A stretch of DNA of 64,000 nucleotides from Streptomyces fodineus (GTDB lineage: Bacteria; Actinomycetota; Actinomycetes; Streptomycetales; Streptomycetaceae). Both the position numbers and the translations under genes were made by a program. Positions within the stretch are counted from its first letter, which is position 1; every line of letters starts with the position of its first letter. The DNA is taken from positions 6,138,001 to 6,202,000 of the forward strand of contig NZ_CP017248.1 in assembly GCF_001735805.1 (NCBI RefSeq), in the 5' to 3' direction. This document shows positions 33,982 to 42,635 of this stretch, piece by piece. Below the pieces are notes generated by a model. It searched no databases and was not told where the DNA came from. It saw nothing but the letters and a program-made list of their open reading frames with translations.

Positions 33982-34347
33982 GGAGCGGTCCTTTTCCGAG
34001 AATTGGATCACCCGCAGTTGCCGGTCCCCCTCGGCAAACTGCACCACGTTTCATTTAGCGGTGCGCTGCGGCGGGGATATTCATAGCCTCCGGGAATAAG
34101 TTTCGGCAATTACTCCTTTTACTAAGAGGCTTAGTTTCTCTCGGCCATCGGCACCCGCCGGGCATTGGGATTCCCGGAAGCAAAGGCCGTCCGCGATCCT
34201 AGGGAGCTTCGTAAGTGAATTGAGTCACGTGTCGCAGGTTAAGCGACTCAACTGCTTAAATGGGGAAATAATTGGACTTCGCGACAGAGTGGCTCAATTC
34301 GGACATCAGGCCCTCAAAAGGTCGGGCGCGTACTCCGCCTGTGGGCC
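33982..34347. promoter_or_regulatory. AT-rich leader region between desD and the transglycosylase gene
   Basis: This 366-base gap has far lower GC than its neighbours and no gene. It holds overlapping inverted repeats: TTGAGTC/GACTCAA (34220 and 34245) and TTAAGC/GCTTAA (34239 and 34254). I looked for a cyclic-di-AMP riboswitch, common before such genes, and did not find its conserved core. Confidence 0.5.
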
Positions 34348-36117
34348 TCAGAGGCCGGCGAGCGGGTTCTTCAGGGTGCCCACCAGCTGCAGCGCGCCCG
34401 AGGGGTCGGCGAGATCCACCATCTGCCTGTTGTCGCGCAGCTGGAGCCGGTTCAGGCAGGACAGGGCGAACTCCGGGGCGAACATGTCGTACTGGCGGAA
34501 CCTGTCGGACAGGCCGGGGTTCGCCTCCTGGTACTCGCGGGTGACCTCCGCGACCGTACGCCAGAAGTCGTCCTCCTCCAGGATCTCCTCGCGGGCCAGG
34601 TTCGCCGCGAGGAAGCGGAAGAAGCAGTCGAAGACGTCCGTGAAGATCGACAGGAGTTTCTTGTCCTCCGGGACCTCGACGCGGATGCGCCGCACCTCCG
34701 GCGGCAGTACCGCGTCCGGGTCCATCACCGCGATCTCCTCGGCGATGTCCTTGTAGACCGCCCGCTGCACCACCCCGTCCCTCAGTACCAGGATCACGTT
34801 CTCGCCGTGCGGCATGAAGACGAGGTCGTAGGCGTAGAAGCTGTGCAGGAGCGGGGTGTAGTACGCCCGGAGGTAGCGCCGTAGCCACTGCGTCGGTGTG
34901 AGGCCCGACCGGGCGATCAGCGCGCCCGCGAAGGACGCGTCGGTGTGGTCCACGTGCAGGAGCGAGGCCATGGTCGCCAGCGACTCGCCCTCCTGGAGCG
35001 AGGGCACGGGGCTCTCCCGCCACAGCGCGGCCAGCATCTTGCGGTACGGCGAGGAGCGGTCGGTGGCCTGCTCGTACTCCAGGTGCCGGTAGCCGACGGC
35101 CGCCCGCTCCCGGATGATCGTGAGGCCGGTCGACTTCAGCACCGGGTCGTTCTCGATCAGCTGGGCCAGCCAGTCGTTGATCACCGGCGTCGCCTCCATG
35201 TAGGCCGCCGACAGCCCGCGCATGAAGCCCATGTTGAGGACCGAGAGGGCTGTTTTCACATAGTGCTTGTGCGGGTCGCTGGTGTTGAAGAAGGTGCGTA
35301 TCGACTGCTGGGCCAGGTACTCGTCGTCGCCCTCGCCCAGGCAGACCAGATGCCGTCGGGCCACCTCGGCGGCGAAGGTGACGGAGAGCTTGTTCCACCA
35401 CTGCCAGGGGTGGACCGGGATGAGGAGGTAGTCGGCGGGGTCGAGGCCCTGGTCGGTGAGCACCCTGCGGAAACGGTTCAGCGTGGCCTCGCCCAGCTCC
35501 TCCCGCAGGAACGACTCGTACTCGATGCCGGCACCCGCCGTGAACGCCGCCCGCGAGCGGTGCGCGGCCAGCCACACCAGCCGGACGGGGCTCGCGGTCT
35601 CCGGGGCGTACGACAGGTACTCGTGGATGCCGAACCCGAGCCGCCCGTTGTTCGCGACGAAGCAGGGGTGGCCCTCGGTCATCCCGGTCTCGATCGCCTG
35701 GAAGCCCTGACGGGCCAGCTCGGTGGAGGTCACCTTCGGTTTGGTGAGCTTGTAGCAGGTGCCGGAGAGGGTGGAGGAGATCTCCTCCAGATAGACCGGC
35801 AGGATCTCGTCGCTCAGGCCCAGGGACTGCTTCAGCTCGATGAAGAAGTCCAAAGCGGAGAGGGGGAGTTCGGTGCCCTCGCGGTGCCGGGTGATCGAGT
35901 CGGCATCGATCTGCCAGTGGTCGAGGGCGCGCCGGACGGCGGAGAAGCGGTAGGAGGTCAGCCCGTCGTCGCCGTGGACGACGTACCCGTCACGCTCCTG
36001 CTCAGGAGTGATCAGGCGCTCGTGCGCGAACTCGCCGAGCGCCTTGCGTATGAGCAGGCGGTTGGCGGTCGCCCAGCGCTCGGGGGAGAGGTGGGCCACG
36101 GTGTCGGCGAGGGTCAT
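34348..36117 (-). CDS. desD: DesD, NIS siderophore synthetase
   Basis: A 589-residue IucA/IucC-family ligase that uses ATP to join and cyclise N-hydroxy-N-succinyl-cadaverine units into desferrioxamine. Family signatures include STLSGTCYKLTKP, the HPCFVANNGRLGFG region with EGHP for substrate adenylation, IPVHPWQWW and RTFFNTSDPHKHYVKTALS. The ATG overlaps the stop of desC by four bases. It is the last gene of the desABCD operon. Length and sequence agree with known DesD. Confidence 0.96.
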   Translation of the reverse strand: MTLADTVAHLSPERWATANRLLIRKALGEFAHERLITPEQERDGYVVHGDDGLTSYRFSAVRRALDHWQIDADSITRHREGTELPLSALDFFIELKQSLGLSDEILPVYLEEISSTLSGTCYKLTKPKVTSTELARQGFQAIETGMTEGHPCFVANNGRLGFGIHEYLSYAPETASPVRLVWLAAHRSRAAFTAGAGIEYESFLREELGEATLNRFRRVLTDQGLDPADYLLIPVHPWQWWNKLSVTFAAEVARRHLVCLGEGDDEYLAQQSIRTFFNTSDPHKHYVKTALSVLNMGFMRGLSAAYMEATPVINDWLAQLIENDPVLKSTGLTIIRERAAVGYRHLEYEQATDRSSPYRKMLAALWRESPVPSLQEGESLATMASLLHVDHTDASFAGALIARSGLTPTQWLRRYLRAYYTPLLHSFYAYDLVFMPHGENVILVLRDGVVQRAVYKDIAEEIAVMDPDAVLPPEVRRIRVEVPEDKKLLSIFTDVFDCFFRFLAANLAREEILEEDDFWRTVAEVTREYQEANPGLSDRFRQYDMFAPEFALSCLNRLQLRDNRQMVDLADPSGALQLVGTLKNPLAGL

Positions 36118-36644
36118 ACGGCCACCCCCGTCGCCGCGAGGAAACGTTCCCGTGTGCAGAAGCTCAGCAGGGCCTTCTTCTCCGGCTTCTGGATCTCCCG
36201 CTCGGGCACGAACCCGACGGCCTCGTTCAGGGCGTGCACCGCCTTGTTGTCCACGTCCGGTTCGACCACCACACGTTCCACGGCGGCGTCCTCGAAGAGG
36301 TGGGCCAGCACGGCGGTGATGACGGCCCGCGTGAACCCGTGCACGGGCGTGTCGGTCGGTGCGACCAGGAAGTGCATGCCGACGTCGCCCGGCCGGGGCT
36401 CGTACAGGCCGACGAGCTCCCGGCGCCCGGGGTCGTACTTCTCCATCAGGAACACCGGCACCCCGCCTTGCAGCCCGAGCAGCGCGTGATGGTGTTCGTC
36501 CGCCGCGATCTCCATGTACGCCCGCTCGACGTCCTCCAGCTTCGCGTCCTGCATCATCCAGAAGGCCGCCTTGGGATGGGTGACCCAGGAGTGCAGGAGT
36601 TCGCCGTCCTTCAGGGCATCGACGGTACGGAAAGTGAAAGTCAT
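36114..36644 (-). CDS. desC: DesC, N-hydroxycadaverine acyltransferase
   Basis: A 176-residue GNAT-type acyltransferase of the IucB/RimJ branch. It transfers succinyl or acetyl groups from CoA to N-hydroxycadaverine. Visible features are WMMQDAKLEDVERAYMEIAA, the acceptor-side VFLMEKYDPGRRELVGLYEP and the CoA-binding helix region RAVITAVLAHLFEDAAVERV with VEPDVDNKAVHALNEAVGF. It overlaps desB and desD by four bases on each side. Confidence 0.95.
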   Translation of the reverse strand: MTFTFRTVDALKDGELLHSWVTHPKAAFWMMQDAKLEDVERAYMEIAADEHHHALLGLQGGVPVFLMEKYDPGRRELVGLYEPRPGDVGMHFLVAPTDTPVHGFTRAVITAVLAHLFEDAAVERVVVEPDVDNKAVHALNEAVGFVPEREIQKPEKKALLSFCTRERFLAATGVAV

Positions 36645-37927
36645 ACGGCGAACTCCTGGAACGCGATGGTCTTCTCGACCGGGTAGTACTCGGTGCCGAG
36701 CAGCTCGCGGATGATGTACGAGTTGCGGTACGCGCCCATGCCCAGGTCGGGGCTGGTGATGCTGTGGGTGTGGACGCCGGCGTTCTGGAGGAAGACGCCG
36801 CGGCCGGTGACGTCGATGGCGTAGTTGCGGGCGACGTCGAAGCGGCCGTGGCCGTCGAAGAGCAGGCGGTCCCGGATCGGGGCGAGGAAGGCCGGGGGCT
36901 CGTAGTGGTAGCCGGTGGCCAGCAGCAGGCCCTCCGTGCCGATCTCGAAGTCCTTGTCCTGCTCGTCCTGGTGGAAGCCGAGGGTGTAGCCGCCGTCCTC
37001 GTCGTAACGGGCGCTCGTCAGCGTGGAGTTGGTGAGGAGGCGGGTGGGGACCGGGCGGTCGCCGCTCTCGACGTCCTTCTGGTAGAGCAGGTCGAAGATG
37101 GAGTCGATCAGATCCGAGTTGATGCCCTTGAAAAGGCCCTTCTGCTGCTTCTCCAGCCGGTGGCGGGTCTCCTCGGGCAGCGCGCGGAAGTAGTCGATGT
37201 AGTCCGGGGAGGTCATCTCCAGGGTCAGCTTGGTGTATTCGAGGGGGAAGAACCGGGGGGAGCGCGTGATCCAGTTGAGCTGGTAGCCGTGGACGTCCAG
37301 CTCGGCGAGCAGCTCGTGGTAGATCTCGGCCGCGCTCTGGCCGCTGCCGACGATCGTGATGGACTTCTTCGCCTGCAGCTCCGCCTTGCGGTGCATGTAC
37401 TGCGCGTTGTGCACGAAGTCACCGCCGAGCCCCCGGCAGGCCTCGGGGACGAACGGGACCGTGCCCGTGCCGAGGACCAGATGCCGGCCGCGGTACGTTT
37501 CCCCGCGCTCGGTGCGGACGACGTACCGCTCGTCCTCGTACGTCACCTCGGTGACCGTCGTACCGAAGCGGACGTTGCTCAGCTTGCCCGCAGCCCAGCG
37601 GCAGTAGGCGTCGTACTCGACCCGCAGCGGATAGAAGTTCTCGCGGATGTAGAACGAGTACAGTCTGCCCTTCTCCTTCAGGTAGTTGAGGAAGGAGTAC
37701 GGCGAGGTCGGGTCGGCGAGGGTGACCAGGTCCGACATGAACGGGGTCTGGAGGTGGGCGCCGTTCAGGAACATGCCGGCGTGCCACTCGAAGTCCGGCT
37801 TGGAGTCGAGGAAGATGCCGTCCAGTTCGGCGATCGGCTCGGTCAGGCAGGCGAGGCCGAGGTTGAAGGGGCCGAGCCCGATCCCCACGAAGTCATAGGT
37901 GCGGCTGGCTTCAGCAAGCGCGGTCAA
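36641..37927 (-). CDS. desB: DesB, cadaverine N-monooxygenase
   Basis: A 428-residue flavin monooxygenase of the lysine/ornithine N-hydroxylase family. The FAD site is VGIGLGPFNLGLACL (residues 14-28), the NADPH site TIVGSGQSAAEIYHELLAEL and the substrate-side ATGYHYEPP. It hydroxylates cadaverine from DesA. The start is a TTG at 37927, inside the end of desA, with GGGAGAG eight bases before it; no ATG or GTG fits better. Such a start and 17-base overlap suggest tight coupling to desA translation. Confidence 0.94.
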   Translation of the reverse strand: MTALAEASRTYDFVGIGLGPFNLGLACLTEPIAELDGIFLDSKPDFEWHAGMFLNGAHLQTPFMSDLVTLADPTSPYSFLNYLKEKGRLYSFYIRENFYPLRVEYDAYCRWAAGKLSNVRFGTTVTEVTYEDERYVVRTERGETYRGRHLVLGTGTVPFVPEACRGLGGDFVHNAQYMHRKAELQAKKSITIVGSGQSAAEIYHELLAELDVHGYQLNWITRSPRFFPLEYTKLTLEMTSPDYIDYFRALPEETRHRLEKQQKGLFKGINSDLIDSIFDLLYQKDVESGDRPVPTRLLTNSTLTSARYDEDGGYTLGFHQDEQDKDFEIGTEGLLLATGYHYEPPAFLAPIRDRLLFDGHGRFDVARNYAIDVTGRGVFLQNAGVHTHSITSPDLGMGAYRNSYIIRELLGTEYYPVEKTIAFQEFAV

Positions 37928-39353
37928 GGGACTCTCCCAGGTACTGCTCGGCGTGGCCGGCGATCAGGTCGAGGACGGCGGCGATGTCGGCCGGCGTCGT
38001 CTCGGGGTTGAGCAGGGTGAACTTCAGGTAGTGGCGGCCGCCGGCCTTGGTGCCCGCGACCACGGCGTCACCGGAGGCGGACAGGGCCTTGCGGGCGTAG
38101 AGGTTGGCGCGGTCGATCTCGGCCGGGTCGGTGACGGCCGCCGGGATGTAGCGGAAGACCAGGGTGGACAGGGTGGGTTCGACGACGACGTCGAAGCGGG
38201 GGTCGGCGGCAAGCAGTTCCCAGCCCTCCGCCGCCAGGTCGCAGACCTCGTCGAAGAGCTGCCCGATGCCGTCGGCGCCCATCACCCGCAGGGTCATCCA
38301 CAGTTTGAGGGCGTCGAAGCGGCGGGTGGTCTGCAGGGACTTGTCGACCTGGTTGGGGATGCGCTCCTGCACCATGCGGCGCGGGTTGAGGTAGTCGGCG
38401 TGGTAGGTGGCGTGCCGCAGGGTGACCGCGTCCTTGACCAGGACGGCGGACGAACTCACCGGCTGGAAGAAGGACTTGTGGTAGTCGACGGTGACGGAGT
38501 CGGCGCGTTCGATGCCGGTGAGGAGGTGACGGCGGGTGGGCGAGGCGAGCAGTCCGCAGCCGTAGGCCGCGTCGACGTGCATCCAGACGCCGTACTGCTC
38601 ACACAGCTCGGCGATCTCCGGGAGCGGGTCGATGGAGCCGAAGTCGGTGGTGCCGGCGGTGGCGACGACCGCCATGGGGACCAGCCCGTCGCGTCGGCAG
38701 CGCTCCAGCTCATGGGCGAGGGCGACGGTCTGCAGGCGCTTGTCGTGGTCGACGGGGAGGGAGACGACGGAGTCCGGGCCGAGCCCGAGCAGTTTCGCGG
38801 ACTTCTTGACGCTGAAGTGGCTCACTTCGGAGGCGAGGATCCGCAGCTTGGCGAGCGAGTCGGTCTTGGCCTCCTCCCTCGCCAGCAGCAGTGCCTGGAG
38901 GTTGGACTGGCTGCCGCCGGAGGTGAACACGCCGTCGGCGGCGGGACCGAGGCCGATCCGGGCGGCCGTCCAGTCGATGAGCTTGCGCTCGATGAGGGTG
39001 CCGCCGGCCGACTGGTCCCAGGTGTCGAGGGAGGAGTTGACCGCGCTGAGTACGGCCTCGCCGAGCGCCGCCGGGATGACGACCGGGCAGTTGAGGTGGG
39101 CGAGGTAGCGGGGGTGGTGGAAGTAGACGGCGTCCCGGAGGTAGACGTCCTCCAGCTCGTCCAGGACGGCGGCGGTGTCGCCGAGCGGGCGGTCCAGGTC
39201 GATGGCGTCGATCCGGGGGGAGAGGGCGTCCGCGGTGACGCCGGTGAACGGACGGTCGGTGGTGGCGAGTTTGGCCGCCACCCGCTCGACTCCTTCGGTC
39301 ACGGAGCTGCGGTAGTGCTCCGCGGTGAGGCCATTGAGCAGGTGCGAGCGCAT
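37911..39353 (-). CDS. desA: DesA, lysine decarboxylase
   Basis: A 480-residue PLP enzyme (group II decarboxylase) that makes cadaverine from lysine, the first step of desferrioxamine synthesis. The PLP lysine is about residue 292 in VDYHKSFFQP; the cofactor-stacking and aspartate motifs are FTSGGSQSNLQALL and HVDAAYGCG. GGAGGA precedes ATG 39353. A perfect iron box 56 bases upstream should switch on the operon when iron is low. Confidence 0.96.
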   Translation of the reverse strand: MRSHLLNGLTAEHYRSSVTEGVERVAAKLATTDRPFTGVTADALSPRIDAIDLDRPLGDTAAVLDELEDVYLRDAVYFHHPRYLAHLNCPVVIPAALGEAVLSAVNSSLDTWDQSAGGTLIERKLIDWTAARIGLGPAADGVFTSGGSQSNLQALLLAREEAKTDSLAKLRILASEVSHFSVKKSAKLLGLGPDSVVSLPVDHDKRLQTVALAHELERCRRDGLVPMAVVATAGTTDFGSIDPLPEIAELCEQYGVWMHVDAAYGCGLLASPTRRHLLTGIERADSVTVDYHKSFFQPVSSSAVLVKDAVTLRHATYHADYLNPRRMVQERIPNQVDKSLQTTRRFDALKLWMTLRVMGADGIGQLFDEVCDLAAEGWELLAADPRFDVVVEPTLSTLVFRYIPAAVTDPAEIDRANLYARKALSASGDAVVAGTKAGGRHYLKFTLLNPETTPADIAAVLDLIAGHAEQYLGESLDRAC

Positions 39354-39405
39354 GTGGGGGTCCTCCGAGGGGACGGTCCGTGCGGGGTTTGAACGGGTCC
39401 GTTTT

Positions 39406-39430
39406 AACTTAGGTTAGCCTAACCTAAGTT
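39406..39430. promoter_or_regulatory. Iron box (DmdR1/IdeR operator) for desABCD
   Basis: The 19-base core TTAGGTTAGCCTAACCTAA at 39409-39427 is a perfect palindrome, and pairing continues three bases on each side, 25 bases in all. This is the classical binding site of iron-dependent DmdR1/IdeR repressors. It overlaps the likely desA promoter. Confidence 0.95.
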
Positions 39431-39496
39431 TATTGGATCGAGGCACGCCTCACCCGTGACCGGTGTCACGCACAAGGGCGTTACCCGGCCGGGGAG

Positions 39497-40339
39497 TTAC
39501 TCGGTGGCCCGCAGCTGTTCCTCGGTCATCCCCCGCCGCCAGTACCCGACGAAGGTCACCCGCCGCCGGTCAACCCCGCGCTCACCGACGAAGTGCCGCC
39601 GCAGGGCCTTGACGTGGCCCGACTCACCCGCGATCCACACGTACGGCCGCTCGGTGAGGGAGAGCCGGGCGGCCCGTACGGCGTCGACGGCCATGGGGGA
39701 CCCGTCGTGCCGTACGAGCCACGTGATCTCCGCGTCCGCCTCCGTGCGCACGTCCTGGATGTCCCCGGCGTCCGGCACCTCCAGCCAGGCGCGGACGCGG
39801 GTGCCGGCGGGCAGGGACTCGAGGATGGCGGTCGCGGCCGGTACGGCGGTCTCGTCGCCCCACAGGACGACGAGGTCGGTGTCCCCGGGCGGGCGGAAGC
39901 GGATCGCGCGGTTGTCGGCGATGGCGGGCCCGAGCAGCAGGACGCGGTCGCCGGGGGTGGCCTGGGAGGCCCAGCGGGAGGCGGGGCCGGCGGGGGTGGC
40001 CGCGCCGGGCTCGACACCGTGCAGCGCGAAGTCGATGTCGATCTCGTCGGGGTCCCGGCGCAGGGCGCGGAGGGTGTACGACCGCATCACCGCCCGTACG
40101 TCGTCCGGCAGTTCACGCCAGGCCTGCCACCAGTCGTCGCCCAGGTCCAGCGGGACGACGGGTTCGGGCTGGTCCGGATGCGGCAGGAACAGGGACAGGG
40201 ACTGGTCCCGGCCCTCGGAGTGGAAGGCGTGCAGGTCCGGCCCGCCGAAGGTGACCCGGACCAGGGACGGCCCCAGCCGCCTCGTCCGTACGACCTGCAG
40301 GGAGAAGAATCGGAACGGGGCGGCTACGGCCGTCGTCAT
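39497..40339 (-). CDS. Siderophore-interacting protein (ferric-siderophore reductase)
   Basis: A 280-residue flavoprotein of the ViuB/SIP family that reduces the iron of imported ferrisiderophores with NAD(P)H. The FAD-binding barrel has RSYTLRALRRDPDEIDIDFA, with the RxYT signature, and the NAD(P)-binding half has LLLGPAIADN, VVLWGDETAVPAATAILES and WIAGESGHVKALRRHF. It starts 31 bases after desE, so the two form an operon for ferrioxamine capture and iron release. Confidence 0.94.
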   Translation of the reverse strand: MTTAVAAPFRFFSLQVVRTRRLGPSLVRVTFGGPDLHAFHSEGRDQSLSLFLPHPDQPEPVVPLDLGDDWWQAWRELPDDVRAVMRSYTLRALRRDPDEIDIDFALHGVEPGAATPAGPASRWASQATPGDRVLLLGPAIADNRAIRFRPPGDTDLVVLWGDETAVPAATAILESLPAGTRVRAWLEVPDAGDIQDVRTEADAEITWLVRHDGSPMAVDAVRAARLSLTERPYVWIAGESGHVKALRRHFVGERGVDRRRVTFVGYWRRGMTEEQLRATE

Positions 40340-40370
40340 ATGAGCTCCTGATGGGACGTCAGGTCGGTGG

Positions 40371-41417
40371 CTAGCTGACCTTCTTGGCCTTCTCCAGGGC
40401 CTCGGCCAGACTCGTGAGCAGCGGCACGCACTTGTCGTACGACAGAATCGGCTCGGGCGACCGGGCGATCACCTGGCCCGCCTTCACCGCGGGCAGCTTC
40501 TTCCACGTCGGCTTGGTGATGCCGGCCGGCTGGATCGCCGATGACCGGTCGTCCATCATGATGATGTCGGCCTGATACTTGTCGACGTTCTCCCAGCTCA
40601 GCGACTCGAACCAGCCGCCGCCCTGCTTCTTGGCGCTCTCCGGCGGCTCGACGAAGTTCACGCCGAGGGCCTTGAAGTACTCGAGGTCGACGGAGAGGTT
40701 GGTGCCGGAGACGTAGAACAGCTGGTCGCTCGCGCTGCCGGCCATCACCTTGATGCCGGGCTTGGCCTTGGCGGCGGCACGCAGCCGCGCGGCGGCGGCC
40801 TCGAACCGCTTCTTCGCGTCGGTCACCTTCGCGGCCTGCATGTCCGCGCCCAGCGACTCGGCCAGGTCCCACACGCGCTGCAGCGGCTGGGTGAGCTGAC
40901 GGTCGTAGACGGAGATGCCGATGCCGGGAGCCAGCTGGGCGATCTTCTTCTTGGACTCCTCGGGGACGTACCAGAGGGTTCCGGCGTTGTCGAACATCGT
41001 CGTGATCAGCACGTCCGGCGCGAGCGAGGCGTACTTCTCGATGTTGAACTGGCCCCAGGCGTTGCCGAGCACCGTCACCTTGCTGACGTCCATGTCGCCG
41101 GCCTGGACATCGGCCTTGCCGTCCTTGGTCGCCGTCGGGCCGAAGACGCCCTTGACCCGGATGCCGTAGTCGTAGAGCGCGGCGCCGACGCCGGTGAAGG
41201 CGACGATGTTCGCGGGGACCTTGTCCAGCTTCACCGTCGTGCCGCGGTCGTCCTCGAAGGACCAGGGCCCGGACTTGCCGGCCGCCGCCTCCTTGCCGGA
41301 GCCACCGTCTTTCCCCTGGCCGTCCCCGCAGGCGGCGAGCGCGGCACCGAGTCCGACGGCGCCGCCCGCGGCGAGGAGGCCGCGGCGAGTGAGGTGGGTG
41401 GCACGGGCATGGGGCAT
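40371..41417 (-). CDS. desE: DesE, ferrioxamine-binding lipoprotein
   Basis: A 348-residue FecB-type binding protein. The N-terminus joins a twin-arginine-like stretch (TRRGLLAAGGAVGLG) with a lipobox (AALAACG), so lipidation at about Cys29 follows export, possibly by Tat. The mature protein carries the two-lobe PBP fold (PANIVAFTGVGAALYDYGIR, YASLAPDVLITTMFDNAG, QADIIMMDDRSSA). Its place beside desABCD with an iron box identifies it as the ferrioxamine receptor DesE. The start at 41417 gives the expected length. Confidence 0.92.
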   Translation of the reverse strand: MPHARATHLTRRGLLAAGGAVGLGAALAACGDGQGKDGGSGKEAAAGKSGPWSFEDDRGTTVKLDKVPANIVAFTGVGAALYDYGIRVKGVFGPTATKDGKADVQAGDMDVSKVTVLGNAWGQFNIEKYASLAPDVLITTMFDNAGTLWYVPEESKKKIAQLAPGIGISVYDRQLTQPLQRVWDLAESLGADMQAAKVTDAKKRFEAAAARLRAAAKAKPGIKVMAGSASDQLFYVSGTNLSVDLEYFKALGVNFVEPPESAKKQGGGWFESLSWENVDKYQADIIMMDDRSSAIQPAGITKPTWKKLPAVKAGQVIARSPEPILSYDKCVPLLTSLAEALEKAKKVS

Positions 41418-41468
41418 GGGTATGGCCGCTTTCGAACGGGGCGGAGCGCCGGCCGGACAGGTTCCAAG

Positions 41469-41487
41469 GTAGGTTAGCCTAACCTTG
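41469..41487. promoter_or_regulatory. Iron box for desE
   Basis: The core AGGTTAGCCTAACCT (41471-41485) is a perfect 15-base palindrome and matches 15 positions of the desA box. It lies 54 bases before desE. The outer bases are less perfect, so it may be a weaker site. Confidence 0.9.
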
Positions 41488-41544
41488 CTTAATGTCCAGC
41501 CGGGTGGGGCGGCACGGCCCGCGCCGCGAGTGAACGGACAACAC

Positions 41545-41701
41545 ACCGGCGTCTGCTGCCCTGTTGGGCCGCGGGCATCGTCGGCCTGACCGCCGCCCCC
41601 TTGTGGCGCGCCCTCCTCGGCGGGCTGCCGTTCCTGCTGCTCCTGCTGTGCCCCGGCTGCGCGGCACCGCAGATCGTCCACCGCGTCGCCGTCGAGTCCT
41701 G
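41545..41701 (+). pseudogene. Membrane protein fragment
   Basis: A plus-strand frame without a start encodes RRLLPCWAAGIVGLTAAPLW and then RALLGGLPFLLLLLCPGCAA before a stop at 41701. It has the look of a small two-helix membrane protein whose 5' end was lost. Confidence 0.45.
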
Positions 41702-41736
41702 AAGGAGATCGGCGTCCGTGCGGCATGGCGCGGTAC

Positions 41737-41917
41737 GGGACCGCACGGCGTATCCATGACGCTCTCCTCGCCACCCGCGCGGAGCCGTACGTCACGCTCA
41801 TGGTCAACAAGGCGGCCGGCGACGGGAAGGTGCATGCGCTCTACCGGTCGTGGGGCTACGAGGACCTCGGGCAGAGCCGGCCGTCAGCGGCTTCGCCGGT
41901 CCTTACGGTGATGATCC
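41737..41917 (+). pseudogene. GNAT acetyltransferase remnant
   Basis: The plus-strand frame encodes RRIHDALLATRAEPYVTLMV and NKAAGDGKVHALYRSWGYED, which is the standard C-terminal third of a GNAT acetyltransferase (CoA-binding helix and the ALY-SWGY segment). The N-terminal two thirds, including the acetyl-CoA loop, are missing, so this is a decayed gene. Confidence 0.7.
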
Positions 41918-42032
41918 CTCCATCCGCTCGACCGGTGTCCACGACAGGAGCGAGGGGAGCGGCAGAGGGTGATGCGCGGCGTCGGTGTTCAAGGCCACCA
42001 GGACGTCTTGAAGGCCGGCGCCGCGCGATGTC

Positions 42033-42449
42033 TCAGCTCACCTTGATGGTGACCTTCCACGGCGCGATGGCACGGGGGCACTTGTGCCCGGGGTCAGGGT
42101 GGCACTGCCGCACGGCGGAGATGGTGCTGGTGCCCGGGCTCTCCGCGTGCAGGATCGCGTATGCGTCACCGGCCGGTGTCGTGCCGCCGACAGTCCGGGT
42201 CAGGACGTGGGCATCGCGGGTGCTCGGCATGGTCCACGTGTACGTCAGGCCCCGTTCGCGGGAGGCCTTCAGCCGGATCTCGGTGTCGTCACCGACCGAC
42301 CGCGCCACGCTGTGGCCGTTGTCGGAGTTGGTGAGGACGAGACGGCCGGCCAGAGCGGAGTGGGGCGCGGCGGAAGCGGCTGTCGTGATCACCGTGGCGG
42401 TCAGCGCCAGTCCCAGCGTCAATCCGGCTCCATACTTCGCTGCTTTCAC
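42033..42449 (-). CDS. Secreted chagasin-like (I42) protease inhibitor
   Basis: A 138-residue secreted protein from GTG 42449 behind GGAGG. The signal peptide (GLTLGLALTATVITTAASA) ends near residue 27. The mature domain has the layout of I42 inhibitors of cysteine proteases: a first strand VGDDTEIRLKASRERGLTYT with tryptophan after it, a central GGTTPAGDAY loop and a last strand TSTISAVRQCHPDPGHKCPR. The two cysteines near the end could form a disulfide. The exact loop sequences (NPTTG and RPW in chagasin) differ, so inhibitory activity is inferred. Confidence 0.72.
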   Translation of the reverse strand: MKAAKYGAGLTLGLALTATVITTAASAAPHSALAGRLVLTNSDNGHSVARSVGDDTEIRLKASRERGLTYTWTMPSTRDAHVLTRTVGGTTPAGDAYAILHAESPGTSTISAVRQCHPDPGHKCPRAIAPWKVTIKVS

Positions 42450-42635
42450 GGTTACCTCCAGGCAGATGACGGACGCGCTGACCAACGTCCCGCACGCCCG
42501 TCACGCAATGCCCCGCCCCGAGAGAACCACCTGATTCGCCGAACAGCGTCCCCATCGTCGTCGAGTAGGAACGGACTGCCACAACGGGGAAGCGATCGCC
42601 TGAGCTCCGGGTGGGTCCAGCGACGTCCTCGCCGG

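Noticed and set aside
33982..34347. A cyclic-di-AMP riboswitch before the transglycosylase gene
   Set aside because: I searched the leader for the conserved GCTAACTCGGTAGGCG-like core and its partner and found neither.
34220..34756. A plus-strand frame starting MSHVSQVKRLNCLNG
   Set aside because: Most of it is antisense to desD; the first part is AT-rich promoter-like DNA.
37005..37007. A second TTA codon, in desB
   Set aside because: The triplet is out of frame; the real codons there read Arg-Tyr-Asp.
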